64,000 nt of DNA from assembly GCA_014843695.1 (NCBI GenBank), contig CM026401.1, positions 51,014,430 through 51,078,429 on the forward strand. Direction: 5' to 3'. Under the pieces are notes generated by a model. It ran no database searches. It had not been told where the DNA came from and was given only the letters and a program-made list of their open reading frames with translations. The position numbers and the translations under genes are program-made. Positions 1 through 11,149 of the stretch are shown here, in pieces; the first letter of the stretch is position 1; every line of letters begins with the position of its first letter. The DNA comes from Archivesica marissinica. Taxonomy: Eukaryota; Mollusca; Bivalvia; Venerida; Vesicomyidae.

Positions 1-25
1 TGTATAAACTTATCTGACACGGAGA
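1..25. repeat. Direct repeat, left copy
   Basis: The first 25 bases of the window recur exactly at 533-557. The two copies flank the tRNA-Gly-like pseudogene and the G/T tract, so they may be a long target-site duplication or the edges of a tandem duplication cut by the window start. Confidence 0.6.
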
Positions 26-35
26 ACATATTTAT

Positions 36-107
36 TTAAAACAAGCGTAAGGGTTAGCATGGTTGCCTTCCAAGCCGTCGATCCGGGTTCGATTCCCGGC
101 CGACGCA
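36..107 (+). pseudogene. tRNA-Gly(UCC)-like pseudogene
   Basis: The 3' three quarters read as a tRNA-Gly: the anticodon arm is GCC TTCCAAG with UCC in the loop, the T arm has the B-box GGTTCGATTCC, and the 3' acceptor strand CCGACGC is followed by A. The matching 5' acceptor strand (GCGTCGG expected) and the start of the D arm are absent; AT-rich sequence stands in their place. A functional tRNA is therefore unlikely. It could be the head of a SINE or a retro-copied tRNA fragment. Confidence 0.6.
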
Positions 108-135
108 CTGTATTTTAGTAAAATATAAAATATAT

Positions 136-404
136 ATTTTTGTTTTGTTTGTTTTGGTGTTTGGTTTTGTGTTGGTTGTGGGTTGGTTGGTGTTTGTTGT
201 TGTTGTTTTTTGGGGGTGGTGTGTGGGTTTGTGTTGTTTGTGTGTGGTTTTGGGGTGTTTTTGTTTTGTTTTTTTGTTTGTTTGTTTTGGTGTTTTGGTT
301 GGTTGTGGGGTTGGTTGGTGTTTGTTGTTGTTGTTTTTTGGGGTTTTTTTTGGTGGTGGTGTGGGTTTGTGTTGTTGTGTGTGGTTGTTGGGGTGTTTTT
401 GTTT
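136..404. repeat. 269-base tract made only of G and T
   Basis: No A or C occurs on the plus strand across this tract. It consists of two imperfect tandem copies of about 125 bases, each running from a TTTTGGTGTTT-like start through GTTGTTGTTG to GGGGTGTTTTTGTTT. Reading frames across it encode only low-complexity Phe/Val/Cys/Gly/Leu (plus) or Asn/Thr/Pro/His/Gln (minus) strings, so coding is not supported. Runs of three to five G could form quadruplex-like folds. Confidence 0.8.
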
Positions 405-532
405 ACTATGTTCTTGTTAACTGAATTCAAATACATGGAACAATGTTTTAAGCGTTTTGCTAAGTGTTGGCTAATGATGTGGAAATTGACAAAAGATGTA
501 GGTGTTTCTGAAGCATCCCTTGCTGGTGTGCA

Positions 533-557
533 TGTATAAACTTATCTGACACGGAGA
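533..557. repeat. Direct repeat, right copy
   Basis: Exact copy of bases 1-25. The sequence after the two copies differs, so the similarity ends at this unit. Confidence 0.6.
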
Positions 558-839
558 GAATAATTCTTTGGCTGGCAGCTTCAGACAGGTTTGTCTGTAT
601 TCAGAAAACGTGTTGTATTTATTGTGGGACACGACAATGTCCTATGAAAGCTGGTTAATGTTCTTATTAAGCATCTGACTATCCAAGATTTCGGAAATGA
701 ACCGTCAAATGCAAAGGTCAAATGTATAACTCATCACCACATTGGGAATCTGCACAGGTATATCAAGCGTAAAATATTTAAGCTTTATGCTAATCGTTGG
801 CTAAAGATTGGAAAGTAGTTACATCCTATTCAGCTGACA

Positions 840-1010
840 TGTGGTAGGTCAGTGGTTCTACCCAGTTGCTCCTTCGTGTCTATGGTACTGCATGGAGGAG
901 TATCCGGGGTCTTCCTCCACCAATATTTAATAGCTGGAGTGTCGCCGAATGACACAAGCTGTTGGTGCTACTTTAAACCCGAAAACAAAGAAAAATAATA
1001 ATTGAATCAG
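840..1010 (+). mobile_element. SINE-like 3' fragment
   Basis: This stretch has a TGTCGCCGAATGAC-like core followed by TTTAAACCCG and an A-rich end with AATAATAA. I associate this tail with tRNA-derived SINEs of bivalve and gastropod genomes, from memory only. No clear tRNA head is visible upstream. Confidence 0.35.
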
Positions 1011-1254
1011 CTATGCACTTTTGTCTGTTGTCACGTTCACAGCTAGTCGGGGATCGGAAGATACATTTCACCGATATATGTTAAGCTGCATTATCTGATT
1101 TGTTTTAACTTCAGAGGTTCTTAGTAGTAATTATATAGGCAAATAACAATAATATGACTAACTATTTATTGTAGTAACTAGATACTAATCATATGTCAAA
1201 TCTTAACTATAAACTATTATCACCAGAGCTCAACCATTGTAATTGTAAGTCCTG

Positions 1255-1596
1255 CTATTGCTGTAAGATCTGAATTTGCTGTAAGTCCGGCTTTTGCAGT
1301 ACTTCGATAGGTAGACAATGATAGTACGGATAGCGATCCAGCAGCTGTGACGTGAGGTGATGTGATGCTGGTAACAAGGCTCGTTTACGCCGACCAAGTG
1401 TTTGTAGAAGTTCTATGGAATCAGTTATGCTCTCTGGACAAACTCTTGGCATTGGTGCTAACTGCTGTGATGTGAGATGGTGTGATGCTAGTGCGCTTAA
1501 TAATTGGGAGCGTTTTAAAGTCTTTAAGTTCAAACGTTGTACAGTTTCTCGTTTACCTGCATCTGATTTTGGAAATTGTCCTGCCATCACTGCCAC
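1255..1596 (-). CDS. Unrecognised open frame, 113 aa, doubtful
   Basis: The frame begins MAVMAGQFPKSDAGK and carries the octapeptide ASHHLTSQ twice, at about residues 37-44 and 77-84, so it holds a 40-residue (120-bp) imperfect repeat. No signal peptide, membrane segment or known domain is visible. Upstream sequence on the minus strand shows no clear promoter. It could be an exon of a larger gene or a chance frame over a repeated sequence, and I favour the second. Confidence 0.15.
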   Translation of the reverse strand: MAVMAGQFPKSDAGKRETVQRLNLKTLKRSQLLSALASHHLTSQQLAPMPRVCPESITDSIELLQTLGRRKRALLPASHHLTSQLLDRYPYYHCLPIEVLQKPDLQQIQILQQ

Positions 1597-1639
1597 TGGA
1601 AAGTAACAAGTTGCAGTATTTAATATTGAGTTGTGACCT

Positions 1640-2179
1640 TCATTATGTCTACGTTATCTAGTTATTCATCCCGGAATTGAAGGTATAAACTGAGATTATG
1701 TTTTAGTAATAGTAATCACGTTGATAAAATTGTATCGTATTATATAAATGTTAAATAGTAAGATGATAATGATACTTATTTTTAGTAAATTAAGCTTTAT
1801 AAAGTATACATATTTCTATTTGAATTGATAATTCACGTAAATGGTAAGATAAACTACGTTTAAAAAGAAGCATTGACTCATTTATAACGCTGTTCAAAAC
1901 ATAAATATAACGCTGCTTTACGTAGTGACGTCATGGTAATTTAGTGACGCCATGACAACTGAAAGTAGCGGCGTTATTTTGTGCAAAAACATAAACAAAA
2001 TAGTAATGTGATAAAAAGGTTCTTACAGACGTGATTTCACACGATAGTGTATGAAACTCGCCAAAAGACTCGCTTAATAACAAAATGTCAAAACACGTTT
2101 CATAAAATATCGTATAAAATCACCCCTACAAGACCCTAATCTGAATTTATGCTTTCCAATGAAATCGGTGTCATTTTAC
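1640..2179. other. AT-rich sequence, no gene seen
   Basis: AT-rich intergenic sequence. A TGACGTCA-like site (CRE type) lies near 1926-1934 with a second, weaker TGACGCCA near 1944. I see no coding potential. Confidence 0.4.
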
Positions 2180-2970
2180 TGGTTGAAAGCAGTGGAATAA
2201 CACATTTTAGTTATCGTTGCTTTGCACGAGTGGTACCTTACCATTGCATATTGAAATGTTGTCAACGCGAGTGATTAGAGTCATATATGACATCGTTTAT
2301 GACGTCATTTGTGGTTGTTTAAACACGACGTTCTATCGCCATTTAGCACACGCTTACATCGTTATCTATCATAAAAACACCTTTCAACATGCAATTAAAA
2401 TAACACATTTATTTGCTTAAGTGAATGATCGAATAATAGTTTACTCATGAACATAGAAAGGTAGTATTATCTATATAATAATGCTTTCAATGTTCATTCG
2501 GTCATTCACTGAAACACACACATATCCTCTTATTATTTCTTACTGCCTTGCACGTGTGGTACCTTTATGTTGATATTTTGTCAACTCGTCCCAAACTGTC
2601 TTTGATGTCATGCATGTCGTCTTTATGACGTAATTCATGATCGTCTAAACACGACGTTCTAACGCCATTTAGCACGGTTGCACCGTTTTCTAGCAAAAAT
2701 ATCACTTTTCATTATAAAATAATTTTAAAAATTGTGCTTGTTTAAGTAATAATAATGCTAGCGCCACTCATGATAATAAAGCTTTCAATGTTCAATCGGT
2801 GAAATATAATTCGATCATGCACTGAAGCAAACACATATTCTCTCAACCAATCAGAATCATGCCATGTGTTATTACACGTGTGTGCATATAAGAAATTATC
2901 TGATGGTTGTGTGAAACTGAATACAAGCAAAGTTATGTGGTAAAATGTGTTATTCCACTACTTTCAACCA
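2180..2970. mobile_element. 0.8 kb element with 29-bp inverted termini
   Basis: The left end starts TGGTTGAAAGCAGTGGAATA. The right end (2942-2970) is its reverse complement over 29 bases with one mismatch. Two diverged internal copies (2204-2440 and 2536-2760) share a GGTACCTT segment, an AAACACGACGTTCTA segment and a CGCCATTTAGCAC segment. There is no transposase frame, so this is a non-autonomous DNA transposon or foldback element. A third partial copy lies at 41690-41900. Confidence 0.6.
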
Positions 2971-3912
2971 TTGGAATAATACATTTTATTTCACTGATAC
3001 ATTTCTATATTTAATTGGAAAACATAAAAAAAACTGTATATATATGATAATAAATTATGATTAACAAATGAAAACATATGATGATATACAAATATCCACT
3101 TTCATGTTATACTGTGGTGAGTTTGACGAAGATATTTTCTAAGGACGATTGTACAGAAAAATGTATATTGCTTCATAAATAACGTCATAGTTATGATACA
3201 TGTATATACATGTAGTAAATAAATGTAGCCACAAAACATGACTTGTCTCAAGCTGTCTTTTTTGCGCCTCTAAATATAGTACTCTTTAGTGTATTGTTTG
3301 TTTATAAAGCATTGTAGATTTAGCTATGTATTAAGTTGTATAACTGTAGTCTCAATAACTAATATAGTTCATTTTGTTGTTGGAAAAAAATGCATTTTCA
3401 TGACAGGCAGTGTATAGCTTTTGTGGTTTTGTTAGAAATTATGTGACTTGAAAAGACTTCAGACTACATGTAGTTGATGTGTAGAAAAGATGTGGTATAA
3501 GAATTCAGGCCATTGCAAACTGAAGGTTGGTATACTGTATTATATGGCGGAGGAATATATGTAACACATTGACGTTATTCACATGCGGCACTGGCTGTGC
3601 AAACCATTACTTTTGGGATATTTTTCAGTTTGATTTGAATACCTCTTCACAGTGGATGTGGTATCAGAAGAAATGAAAGATTGGATAATATAAATGAACA
3701 GACTGTATGTTTTTACTTTTTACTATGTATGTAATAGGCAATTTTATTTGTTGTTTTACAATACTGCAATTATAGTTTACTTGCCAGAAGAGATCTTCTG
3801 TATATATCATGTATATATATGCGAAATAATGACATGTTTTTATAATTATGGCTCTTATGTTGTAATTAGTTAATAGTTTTATATCAATTTTGAAGTCAAA
3901 TTTTGAAATTAA
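2971..3912. other. AT-rich sequence, nothing recognised
   Basis: Strongly AT-rich sequence with no long frame, RNA gene or repeat unit that I can support. It leads into the 38-bp array. Confidence 0.4.
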
Positions 3913-5875
3913 TTAATTAATGCGATATAGATTAATACGATACAGCTACTATTTTAAGATTGTGTTTAATTAATGTGATATAGTTACTGTTTTAATATTG
4001 TGTTTAATTAATACGATATAGTTACTGTTTTAATATCGTGTTTAATTAATACGATATAGGAATTAATACGATATAGTTACTGTTTTAATATTGTGTTTAA
4101 TTAATGTGATATAGTTACTGTTTTAATATCGTGTTTAATTAATACGATATAGTTACTGTTTTAATATTGTGTTTAATTAATACGATATAGTTACTGATTT
4201 AATATTGTGTTTAATTAATGTGATATAGTTACTGTTTTAATATTGTGTTTAATTAATGTGATATAGTTACTGTTTTAATATTGTGTTTAATTAATACGAT
4301 ATAGTTACTGTTTTAATATTGTGTTTAATTAATACGATATAGTTACTGTTTTAATATTGTGTTTAATTAATACGATATAGTTACTGTTTTAATATTGTGT
4401 TTAATTAATACGATATAGTTACTGTTTTAATATCGTGTTTAATTAATGTGATATAGTTACTGTTTTAATATTGTGTTTAATTAATACGATATAGTTACTG
4501 TTTTAATATTGTGTTTAATTAATGTGATATAGTTACTGTTTTAATATTGTGTTTAATTAATACGATATAGTTACTGTTTTAATATCGTGTTTAATTAATA
4601 CGATATAGTTACTGTTTTAATATTGTGTTTAATTAATACGATATAGTTACTGTTTTAATATTGTGTTTAATTAATGTGATATAGTTACTGTTTTAATATT
4701 GTGTTTAATTAATGTGATATAGTTACTGTTTTAATATTGTGTTTAATTAATGTGATATAGTTACTGTTTTAATATTGTGTTTAATTAATGTGATATAGTT
4801 ACTGTTTTAATATCGTGTTTAATTAATACGATATAGTTACTGTTTTAATATTGTGTTTAATTAATACGATATAGTTACTGTTTTAATATCGTGTTTAATT
4901 AATGTGATATAGTTACTGTTTTAATATTGTGTTTAATTAATACGATATAGTTACTGTTTTAATATTGTGTTTAATTAATGTGATATAGTTACTGTTTTAA
5001 TATTGTGTTTAATTAATACGATATAGTTACTGTTTTAATATTGTGTTTAATTAATGTGATATAGTTACTGTTTTAATATTGTGTTTAATTAATGTGATAT
5101 AGTTACTGTTTTAATATCGTGTTTAATTAATACGATATAGTTACTGTTTTAATATTGTGTTTAATTAATACGATATAGTTACTGTTTTAATATTGTGTTT
5201 AATTAATGTGATATAGTTACTGTTTTAATATTGTGTTTAATTAATGTGATATAGTTACTGTTTTAATATTGTGTTTAATTAATACGATATAGTTACTGTT
5301 TTAATATTGTGTTTAATTAATGTGATATAGTTACTGTTTTAATATTGTGTTTAATTAATACGATATAGTTACTGTTTTAATATCGTGTTTAATTAATACG
5401 ATATAGTTACTGTTTTAATATTGTGTTTAATTAATACGATATAGTTACTGTTTTAATATTGTGTTTAATTAATACGATATAGTTACTGTTTTAATATTGT
5501 GTTTAATTAATACGATATAGTTACTGTTTTAATATCGTGTTTAATTAATGTGATATAGTTACTGTTTTAATATTGTGTTTAATTAATGTGATATAGTTAC
5601 TGTTTTAATATCGTGTTTAATTAATACGATATAGTTACTGTTTTAATATTGTGTTTAATTAATACGATATAGTTACTGTTTTAATATTGTGTTTAATTAA
5701 TACGATATAGTTACTGTTTTAATATCGTGTTTAATTAATACGATATAGTTACTGTTTTAATATTGTGTTTAATTAATACGATATAGTTACTGTTTTAATA
5801 TTGTGTTTAATTAATGTGATATAGTTACTGTTTTAATATTGTGTTTAATCAATGTGATATAGCTACTGTCTTAAG
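3913..5875. repeat. 38-bp tandem array, about 51 copies
   Basis: The unit runs TTAATTAATACGATATAG then TTACTGTTTTAATATTGTGT. Two forms of the first half alternate without obvious order: TACGATATAG and TGTGATATAG. A second variable site is ATATTGTG or ATATCGTG. One unit near 4055-4072 carries a partial internal duplication. The edge units are degenerate and the core is uniform, as expected for unequal exchange. No coding frame exists because of dense TAA. Confidence 0.95.
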
Positions 5876-6001
5876 TCCGTATATAAGCTTCTATCTTTGT
5901 AGCATTCATCAATTTTAGGTATTTAAATTATTGTTCCAGATATTGTCCTAGTTTTACCCGCAAGTGTCCATTTTATTTAAGTCTCGCATATTTGATAATA
6001 C

Positions 6002-6831
6002 GTGTATAATGTCATGCCGATTGTGTATAATGTCATGCCTTATAATGTCATGCCGATTGTGTATAATGTCATGCCTATTGTGTATGATGTCATGCCTATT
6101 GTGTATAATGTCATGCCGATTGTGTATAATGTCATGCCTATTGTGTATAATGTCATGCCGATTGTGTATAATGTCATTGGTTTGTGTTGTTGCCTATTGT
6201 GTATAATGTCAATGCCGATGTGATAATGTATGCTATTGTGTATAAGTCATGCCATTGTGTATATGTATGCGATTGTGTTAATGTCTGCCTATTGTGTATG
6301 ATGTCATGCTATTGGTATAATGTCATGCCTATTGTGTATAATGTCATGCCTTTGTGTAATGTCATGCCGTTGGTATAATGTCATGCCGATTGTGTATAAT
6401 GTCATGCCGATTGTGTATAATGTCATGCCTTTGTGTATAATGTCATGCCGATTGTGTATAATGTCATGCCGATTGTGTATAATGTCATGCCGATTGTGTA
6501 TAATGTCATGCCGATTGTGTATAATGTCATGCCGATTGTGTATAATGTCATGCCGATTGTGTATAATGTCATGCCGATTGTGTATAATGTCATGCCGATT
6601 GTGTATAATGTCATGCCGATTGTGTATAATGTCATGCCGATTGTGTATAATGTCATGCCGATTGTGTATAATGTCATGCCGATTGTGTATAATGTCATGC
6701 CTATTGTGTATAATGTCATGCCATTGTGTATAATGTCATGCCATTGTGTATAATGTCATGCCTATTGTGTATAATGTCATGCCTATTGTGTATATGTCAT
6801 GCCTATTGTGTATGATTCATGCCTATTGTGT
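6002..6831. repeat. 21-bp tandem array
   Basis: The unit is GTGTATAATGTCATGCCGAT plus T. The left third (6002-6420) is broken by small indels, while 6420-6700 is almost perfectly regular. Because 21 is a multiple of three, several long frames (YNVMPIV or CIMSCRL heptads) appear in the array; these are artefacts of periodicity. Confidence 0.95.
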
Positions 6832-7049
<218 letters not shown>

Positions 7050-7151
7050 TGTCTACGCCAGGGTCCAGCCCCACTATGTGAGCGATAATTGTTCACTCAC
7101 TTACACTTCTGACGGGCATACTTATATATGCTCGAAACACACACACGTAGT

Positions 7152-7330
7152 AGCGGATCAGTTGTCTATAAGCTGGACTTGTAATCCAGGGGTCGCATAT
7201 GTTCGATCCGCTAAACGATACTAAAATAACTCATATCATAGTCTAAACACTCTAAAATGACTAATTTCTTCAGGAGGTGTCGCTCATATGATCAACCGGT
7301 AGCGACGATAAATAAACGTAAAACACACAC
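7152..7330 (+). mobile_element. SINE-A copy, internally deleted
   Basis: A degenerate tRNA-like head (GTAATCCAGG, GTTCGATCCG) is joined to the family tail ending in CGACGATAAATAAACGTAAA and CACAC. The middle of the element is missing. Confidence 0.7.
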
Positions 7331-7332
7331 GC

Positions 7333-7511
7333 GGATGGGACATTAAACCGATGTGTCGTGTCGGTGCTTTCAACCCCGCACGTAAAAAGAACTAGGACAG
7401 ACTCTGGAATGGGTCTCTGTCTGTATCATTGCACTATCCTCCAAAAAAAAGGAGGCGTCGCTCATATGGGCAACCGCTAGCGACGATAAATAAGCGTAAA
7501 ACACACACACA
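7333..7511 (+). mobile_element. SINE-A copy, head lost
   Basis: Starts at the GATGGGACATTAAACCG segment and runs through TCTGTCTGTATCATTGCACT to the GTAAAACACACACACA tail. It sits directly after another SINE-A copy. Confidence 0.75.
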
Positions 7512-7689
7512 TATACGAGAGCACACATCGTAACCACGTATTCTGTTCTTGTTTCAACACAATGCATTTCTAAATGAATTCTAATATTCATATATATTGC
7601 AGGGAATACATAAATAAGTAACAAACATTTAATTATTATAATTCAAAAACTGAAAAACACGTATTGTATTGACTAGTACATTATATAAA

Positions 7690-7790
7690 TATAGATATAT
7701 GTCTTTATTTATAGAGGGTGACCTAATTAGTTCTGAACTAATCGTCCTTAGGGCCTTCTTAAATAGTTTAACACTATAGCATTAATGCAC
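7690..7790 (+). mobile_element. Dispersed repeat E (SINE or LINE tail)
   Basis: The segment TTTATTTATAGAGGGTGACC followed by a small hairpin (ATTAGTTC TG AACTAAT) and TCCTTAGGGCC recurs at 29384-29475. The repeated block looks like a 3' tail. No head is visible. Confidence 0.5.
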
Positions 7791-8160
7791 ATACACAATA
7801 ATTATAACCAAAGTACACAGTTACGCCATGAAATATACATGTAACTTAAACAAATAAAGTGAAGTAAAAGCCGTTACCTAACAATATACACATGAGAGAA
7901 TTCAGCCACATTCTGATATGCCTTTCTTGTTTTCTTGTAGTATGCAATATGATTTTCAGATACCTGTAACAGAACCAACTTGTTCATATAAAATAATGCT
8001 TGCTGAATAATAATAAATACTTTTAGAATAACATAATGATGTCACATCAGATGCGTCAGTGAAGTTTGAAGACTGTATAACACAAGTTTACGAACGGAAA
8101 CAAATGTGTATATAGGGGGGCCAAACGACCTAGACATTTGACTTATTGACGCAAAAATCC
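7791..8160. other. AT-rich sequence, nothing recognised
   Basis: No frame, RNA gene or repeat that I can support. Confidence 0.35.
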
Positions 8161-8164
8161 AGAG

Positions 8165-8395
8165 TATGCATTGTTACGCCGCATAGAGGGAGGTGGGAGG
8201 GAGAGAGGGGATGGGAGGGAGGTGGGAGGGAGCGAGCGAGCGAGCGAGGGAGGGAGCGAGGGAGCGAGAGCGATAGCGAGATTTAAGTGATTGTGCCAAT
8301 CGTAACGACTACAGATGGGCGCGAACGCCGGACCTCTCACACCTACAGCGAACGAGCTTACACTGCACTATCACGACTTACAAAACGAGTACAGT
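8165..8395 (-). mobile_element. Degenerate SINE-C-like copy with purine microsatellite
   Basis: Bases 8298-8395 match the reverse complement of the SINE-C head (AATCGTAACGACT, then CACTGCACTATCACGACTTA). The part that corresponds to CTCTCTCC in other copies has expanded into a GGGAGGGAGCGAGCGAG-type simple repeat (8186-8270). Confidence 0.55.
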
Positions 8396-8399
8396 GACT

Positions 8400-8999
8400 T
8401 GATCACAACCATATTTAGAAATTGTGCTGGTCACTTTGAACATGAATATAACATTAATAAAATAACATAAAACATTACCTCTAGTGTCGCTTACTGTTCT
8501 GTACGATTGATAATTGGAGGTTGTTGCACATTTAATAAGGAACACAATCACGTGACTAACATTACACATAGACATGAGAACTGTTTTAGTATTATCACAT
8601 GTTGTTTTGGTGTCTCCTCGTTGTCCTCCTAGATATGGTAGTGAAGGTCACTGATAAGGTTCAACTTAGTTTTTCTATGAATAACCGGACCTGTTTCTCT
8701 GTATGTCCAAGCTATCACGCTCTAATTTAGTCCACAAACATGTCCACTTCCGGTATGGATGACTATGTGAATGCAATGTCTACTACACCTGACCAATTAC
8801 CCCAATCAAGAAAAGTCCTAGCTAACACCGTGTGACAGCCAAACAACTGAACTTGTTAGCTAAAGGCAACTAAAAATTACCTCGGTTAGTAATATGCAAT
8901 AATCGATCTGTTCCACACAAAAATATGTCGTCGTCTCCATTCCGTGACTTCATCGATATAAGCACGGTTCATCCCCTCACGCACTCTCTAGCATCGTTC
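8400..8999. other. Intergenic sequence, nothing recognised
   Basis: No frame over 65 codons with coding character, and no structured RNA that I can see. Confidence 0.35.
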
Positions 9000-9175
9000 A
9001 AGCCCAGCTGGAGCCGTTACGAGTGTGCCCTTAGGCAAAGCGTTTAAACTCCATGTTGCCTCTTCTCTCTCCATCGTGGCGTTGGGTTCCATCAAGAATG
9101 AGGACTCAAGAGTGATTAATATAAGTTGTAAGAACTTGTTTCGCAATCGAGCAAAAATAAATTGTATAAACTAGC
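9000..9175 (+). mobile_element. SINE-C copy, head truncated
   Basis: Begins at TTCAAGCCCAGCTGGAGCCG (end of the tRNA-like head), runs through TGCCTCTTCTCTCTCC and the shared tail GTGATTAATATAAGTTGT, and ends in CGCAATCGAG and A-rich sequence. Confidence 0.8.
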
Positions 9176-9403
9176 AGTTCTACACAAGTGGCGATGATAT
9201 GGACTGTCCCTGGAGTGACATAGACGACAAGGTGTTTACCTGTCGGATCCGTTTTTCATGCTACTGTGGTATGACCAACGTTGAGGAGTGTGGACCTAAA
9301 CAGACATCGTTTCGCCTTCTAGAAGACAGAAGAACCTCTCAGAGGTGCCTCAACTAGACCACATAACTGACATAGCAAATATAATCATATTACATTACAT
9401 AGT

Positions 9404-9626
9404 TTGAACTTCATTTATTTGAAAACGATTCCAAAGCAAGTTTTAACAACTTATATTAATCACTCTCGTTGGCGCGATGAAAGCGTAAATGTGGTCATTC
9501 CTGTGGGAGGAAACCGGAGTACCCGGAGAAAACCCACCTGTCCGATCTGGCGACAACTGTACCGTTGAACCCCGGTTACGTTTGTGAGAAGCGAGCTTGC
9601 TAACAACTGCGCTAATCGGACAGCCT
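9404..9626 (-). mobile_element. SINE-B copy, full length
   Basis: The tail (TTATATTAATCACTCTCGTT on plus) is on the left. The body carries GGAGGAAACCGGAGTACCCG. The tRNA-like head ends on the right with CACTGCGCTAATCGGACAG-type sequence (here AACTGCGCTAATCGGACAG). Confidence 0.85.
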
Positions 9627-9951
9627 AATATTAATAGTTACAGTGCAGGTATTACATTGAGAAATGCAATATTGTAAATGTTCAATAGATTTTCATATCG
9701 GTTGTTGCTGATGGTCTTGCCGTGTGTTAAGTAATTCAACATAGTAAAAAGGGGCAAAATGTTGAAAAAAATTAGGGATGGCAATGAATGGTGATTGTGA
9801 TATTCGAATATTCGGATGATCTTCCGAACGAATATTCGAATATTCGCAAATTTCTCCAACTTTCGATTTCCACTACAGTTAGTACCTGTAAAACAAATGC
9901 TTCTCAGTTTGTGTCCCGTCAAATAGACTGCATTAATCAATTAGTGACCCC
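9627..9951. other. Sequence with nested GAATATTCG palindromes
   Basis: At 9806-9850 there are two facing blocks of ATTCGAATATTCG separated by a GATCTTCCGAAC-type spacer, which can fold as a hairpin. It may be the remnant of a small inverted-repeat element. Nothing coding is seen. The Gmr1-like LTR begins right after it. Confidence 0.35.
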
Positions 9952-10925
9952 TGTCGCAAACTCTCCTTTTTCTTCTCGTAATAATATGTCTCGGTTGCTA
10001 CGGCTCTTACCAGGGTCTATCCTATTGTAGACTCGCTGGAGTTGTCTAGGAGGTTTCTTCGTTATTATATGTATTAATGATAACTCAACACAGTATTACA
10101 TTTCTTCTATATAATATCTTGTTTATATTGGCATCAGAAATATCCATATATATATAATCAGTGATCTATATATATATATACATCGTATCATTAAAAGCTT
10201 ATTTAACAATCCATTTGTGTGAGCCGAATATGCGCTTACACAGTATATTTAACATCCAATCTTTCTAATCCGTCATTACTCAATATCACTATAATCTAAT
10301 CACTGTTTCTGATTAGATTAACTTTTAATCAACTTCGATATGGTTCGCCGAAACTCTATGTTTCTTCTGTGGCTGAACAATTTAATTATTCGACAAATCT
10401 TTATAAGTTATATTTCTTATAATGTCAATAATATCTAAGTATCATAAATACAGTTTATATGTTCTATATACTAGATTGAGATCACGACCTTTCTCGCTCC
10501 TGGAGTTAGGCTCTAGTGTGTCTGATCTATGTTAATAAAATCCATTTCTTATATACATAATTGAATCAGTGTATATATGATATAACAATTCCTAAAACAT
10601 CTGTTATTCCTAAACATCTGTTATGTTATCTAATATTACACCATCAAACCAGTTCGGTGCCTTTGTATTACATAACTGGACACCTGCAACCACGGCCTTG
10701 ATAAACTGAGATTAGGCCTAACATCTTAAGTCATTTCCCGCGCGAAGCGAGATTGATAATTTTAGGCGCGAAAATAATAGCAGACGATTATGCATAAAAC
10801 AAATATATATATATTACATGGTAAACATTTGGCCATATATAGAAACAGTTTAATGTATTTATATAATACATTACTATTTATATATAACAATAATAAACAT
10901 TTCGTGCAAATTGGGGTTTTGCACA
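9952..10925 (-). repeat. 3' LTR of the Gmr1-like element
   Basis: About 974 bp. On the element strand it starts TGTGCAAAAC next to the purine tract and ends GTTTGCGACA. Its last 441 bases (9952-10392) match 16213-16653. The left flank is GTGACCCC. Confidence 0.85.
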
Positions 10926-10938
10926 ATCCTCCCTACCC
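10926..10938 (-). promoter_or_regulatory. Polypurine tract of the LTR element
   Basis: On the element strand this reads GGGTAGGGAGGAT, directly before the 3' LTR. It is in the position and of the composition expected for the plus-strand primer. Confidence 0.75.
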
Positions 10939-11149
10939 GGGGAGAAGTTTGACATCGCCCGCTATCGGCCGATTTACAAATCTTCATTCCTTTGAATATA
11001 CAGTAGAAAACAATCATAATATCAATACATCATATGTCCTAAAATAGCATTTCTTTCGCTAGGTACCAACATTCTAATCATAGAGGCAATAACTATTTAC
11101 TGAACAACTGAAATAATACCAAGTACATTTACTAAGTCAAACATCACAG
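10939..11149 (-). other. 3' untranslated spacer of the LTR element
   Basis: Non-coding sequence of about 210 bases between the gag-pol stop and the purine tract. No extra frame such as an envelope gene is present. Confidence 0.6.

Noticed and set aside
140..539. Open frames of 90-134 codons on both strands over the G/T tract
   Set aside because: They encode only low-complexity strings because the strand lacks A and C, so stops cannot occur. No coding signature.
5964..6753. Long frames of YNVMPIV or CIMSCRL heptads
   Set aside because: A 21-bp unit without a stop stays open in any number of copies; this reflects periodicity, not a gene.
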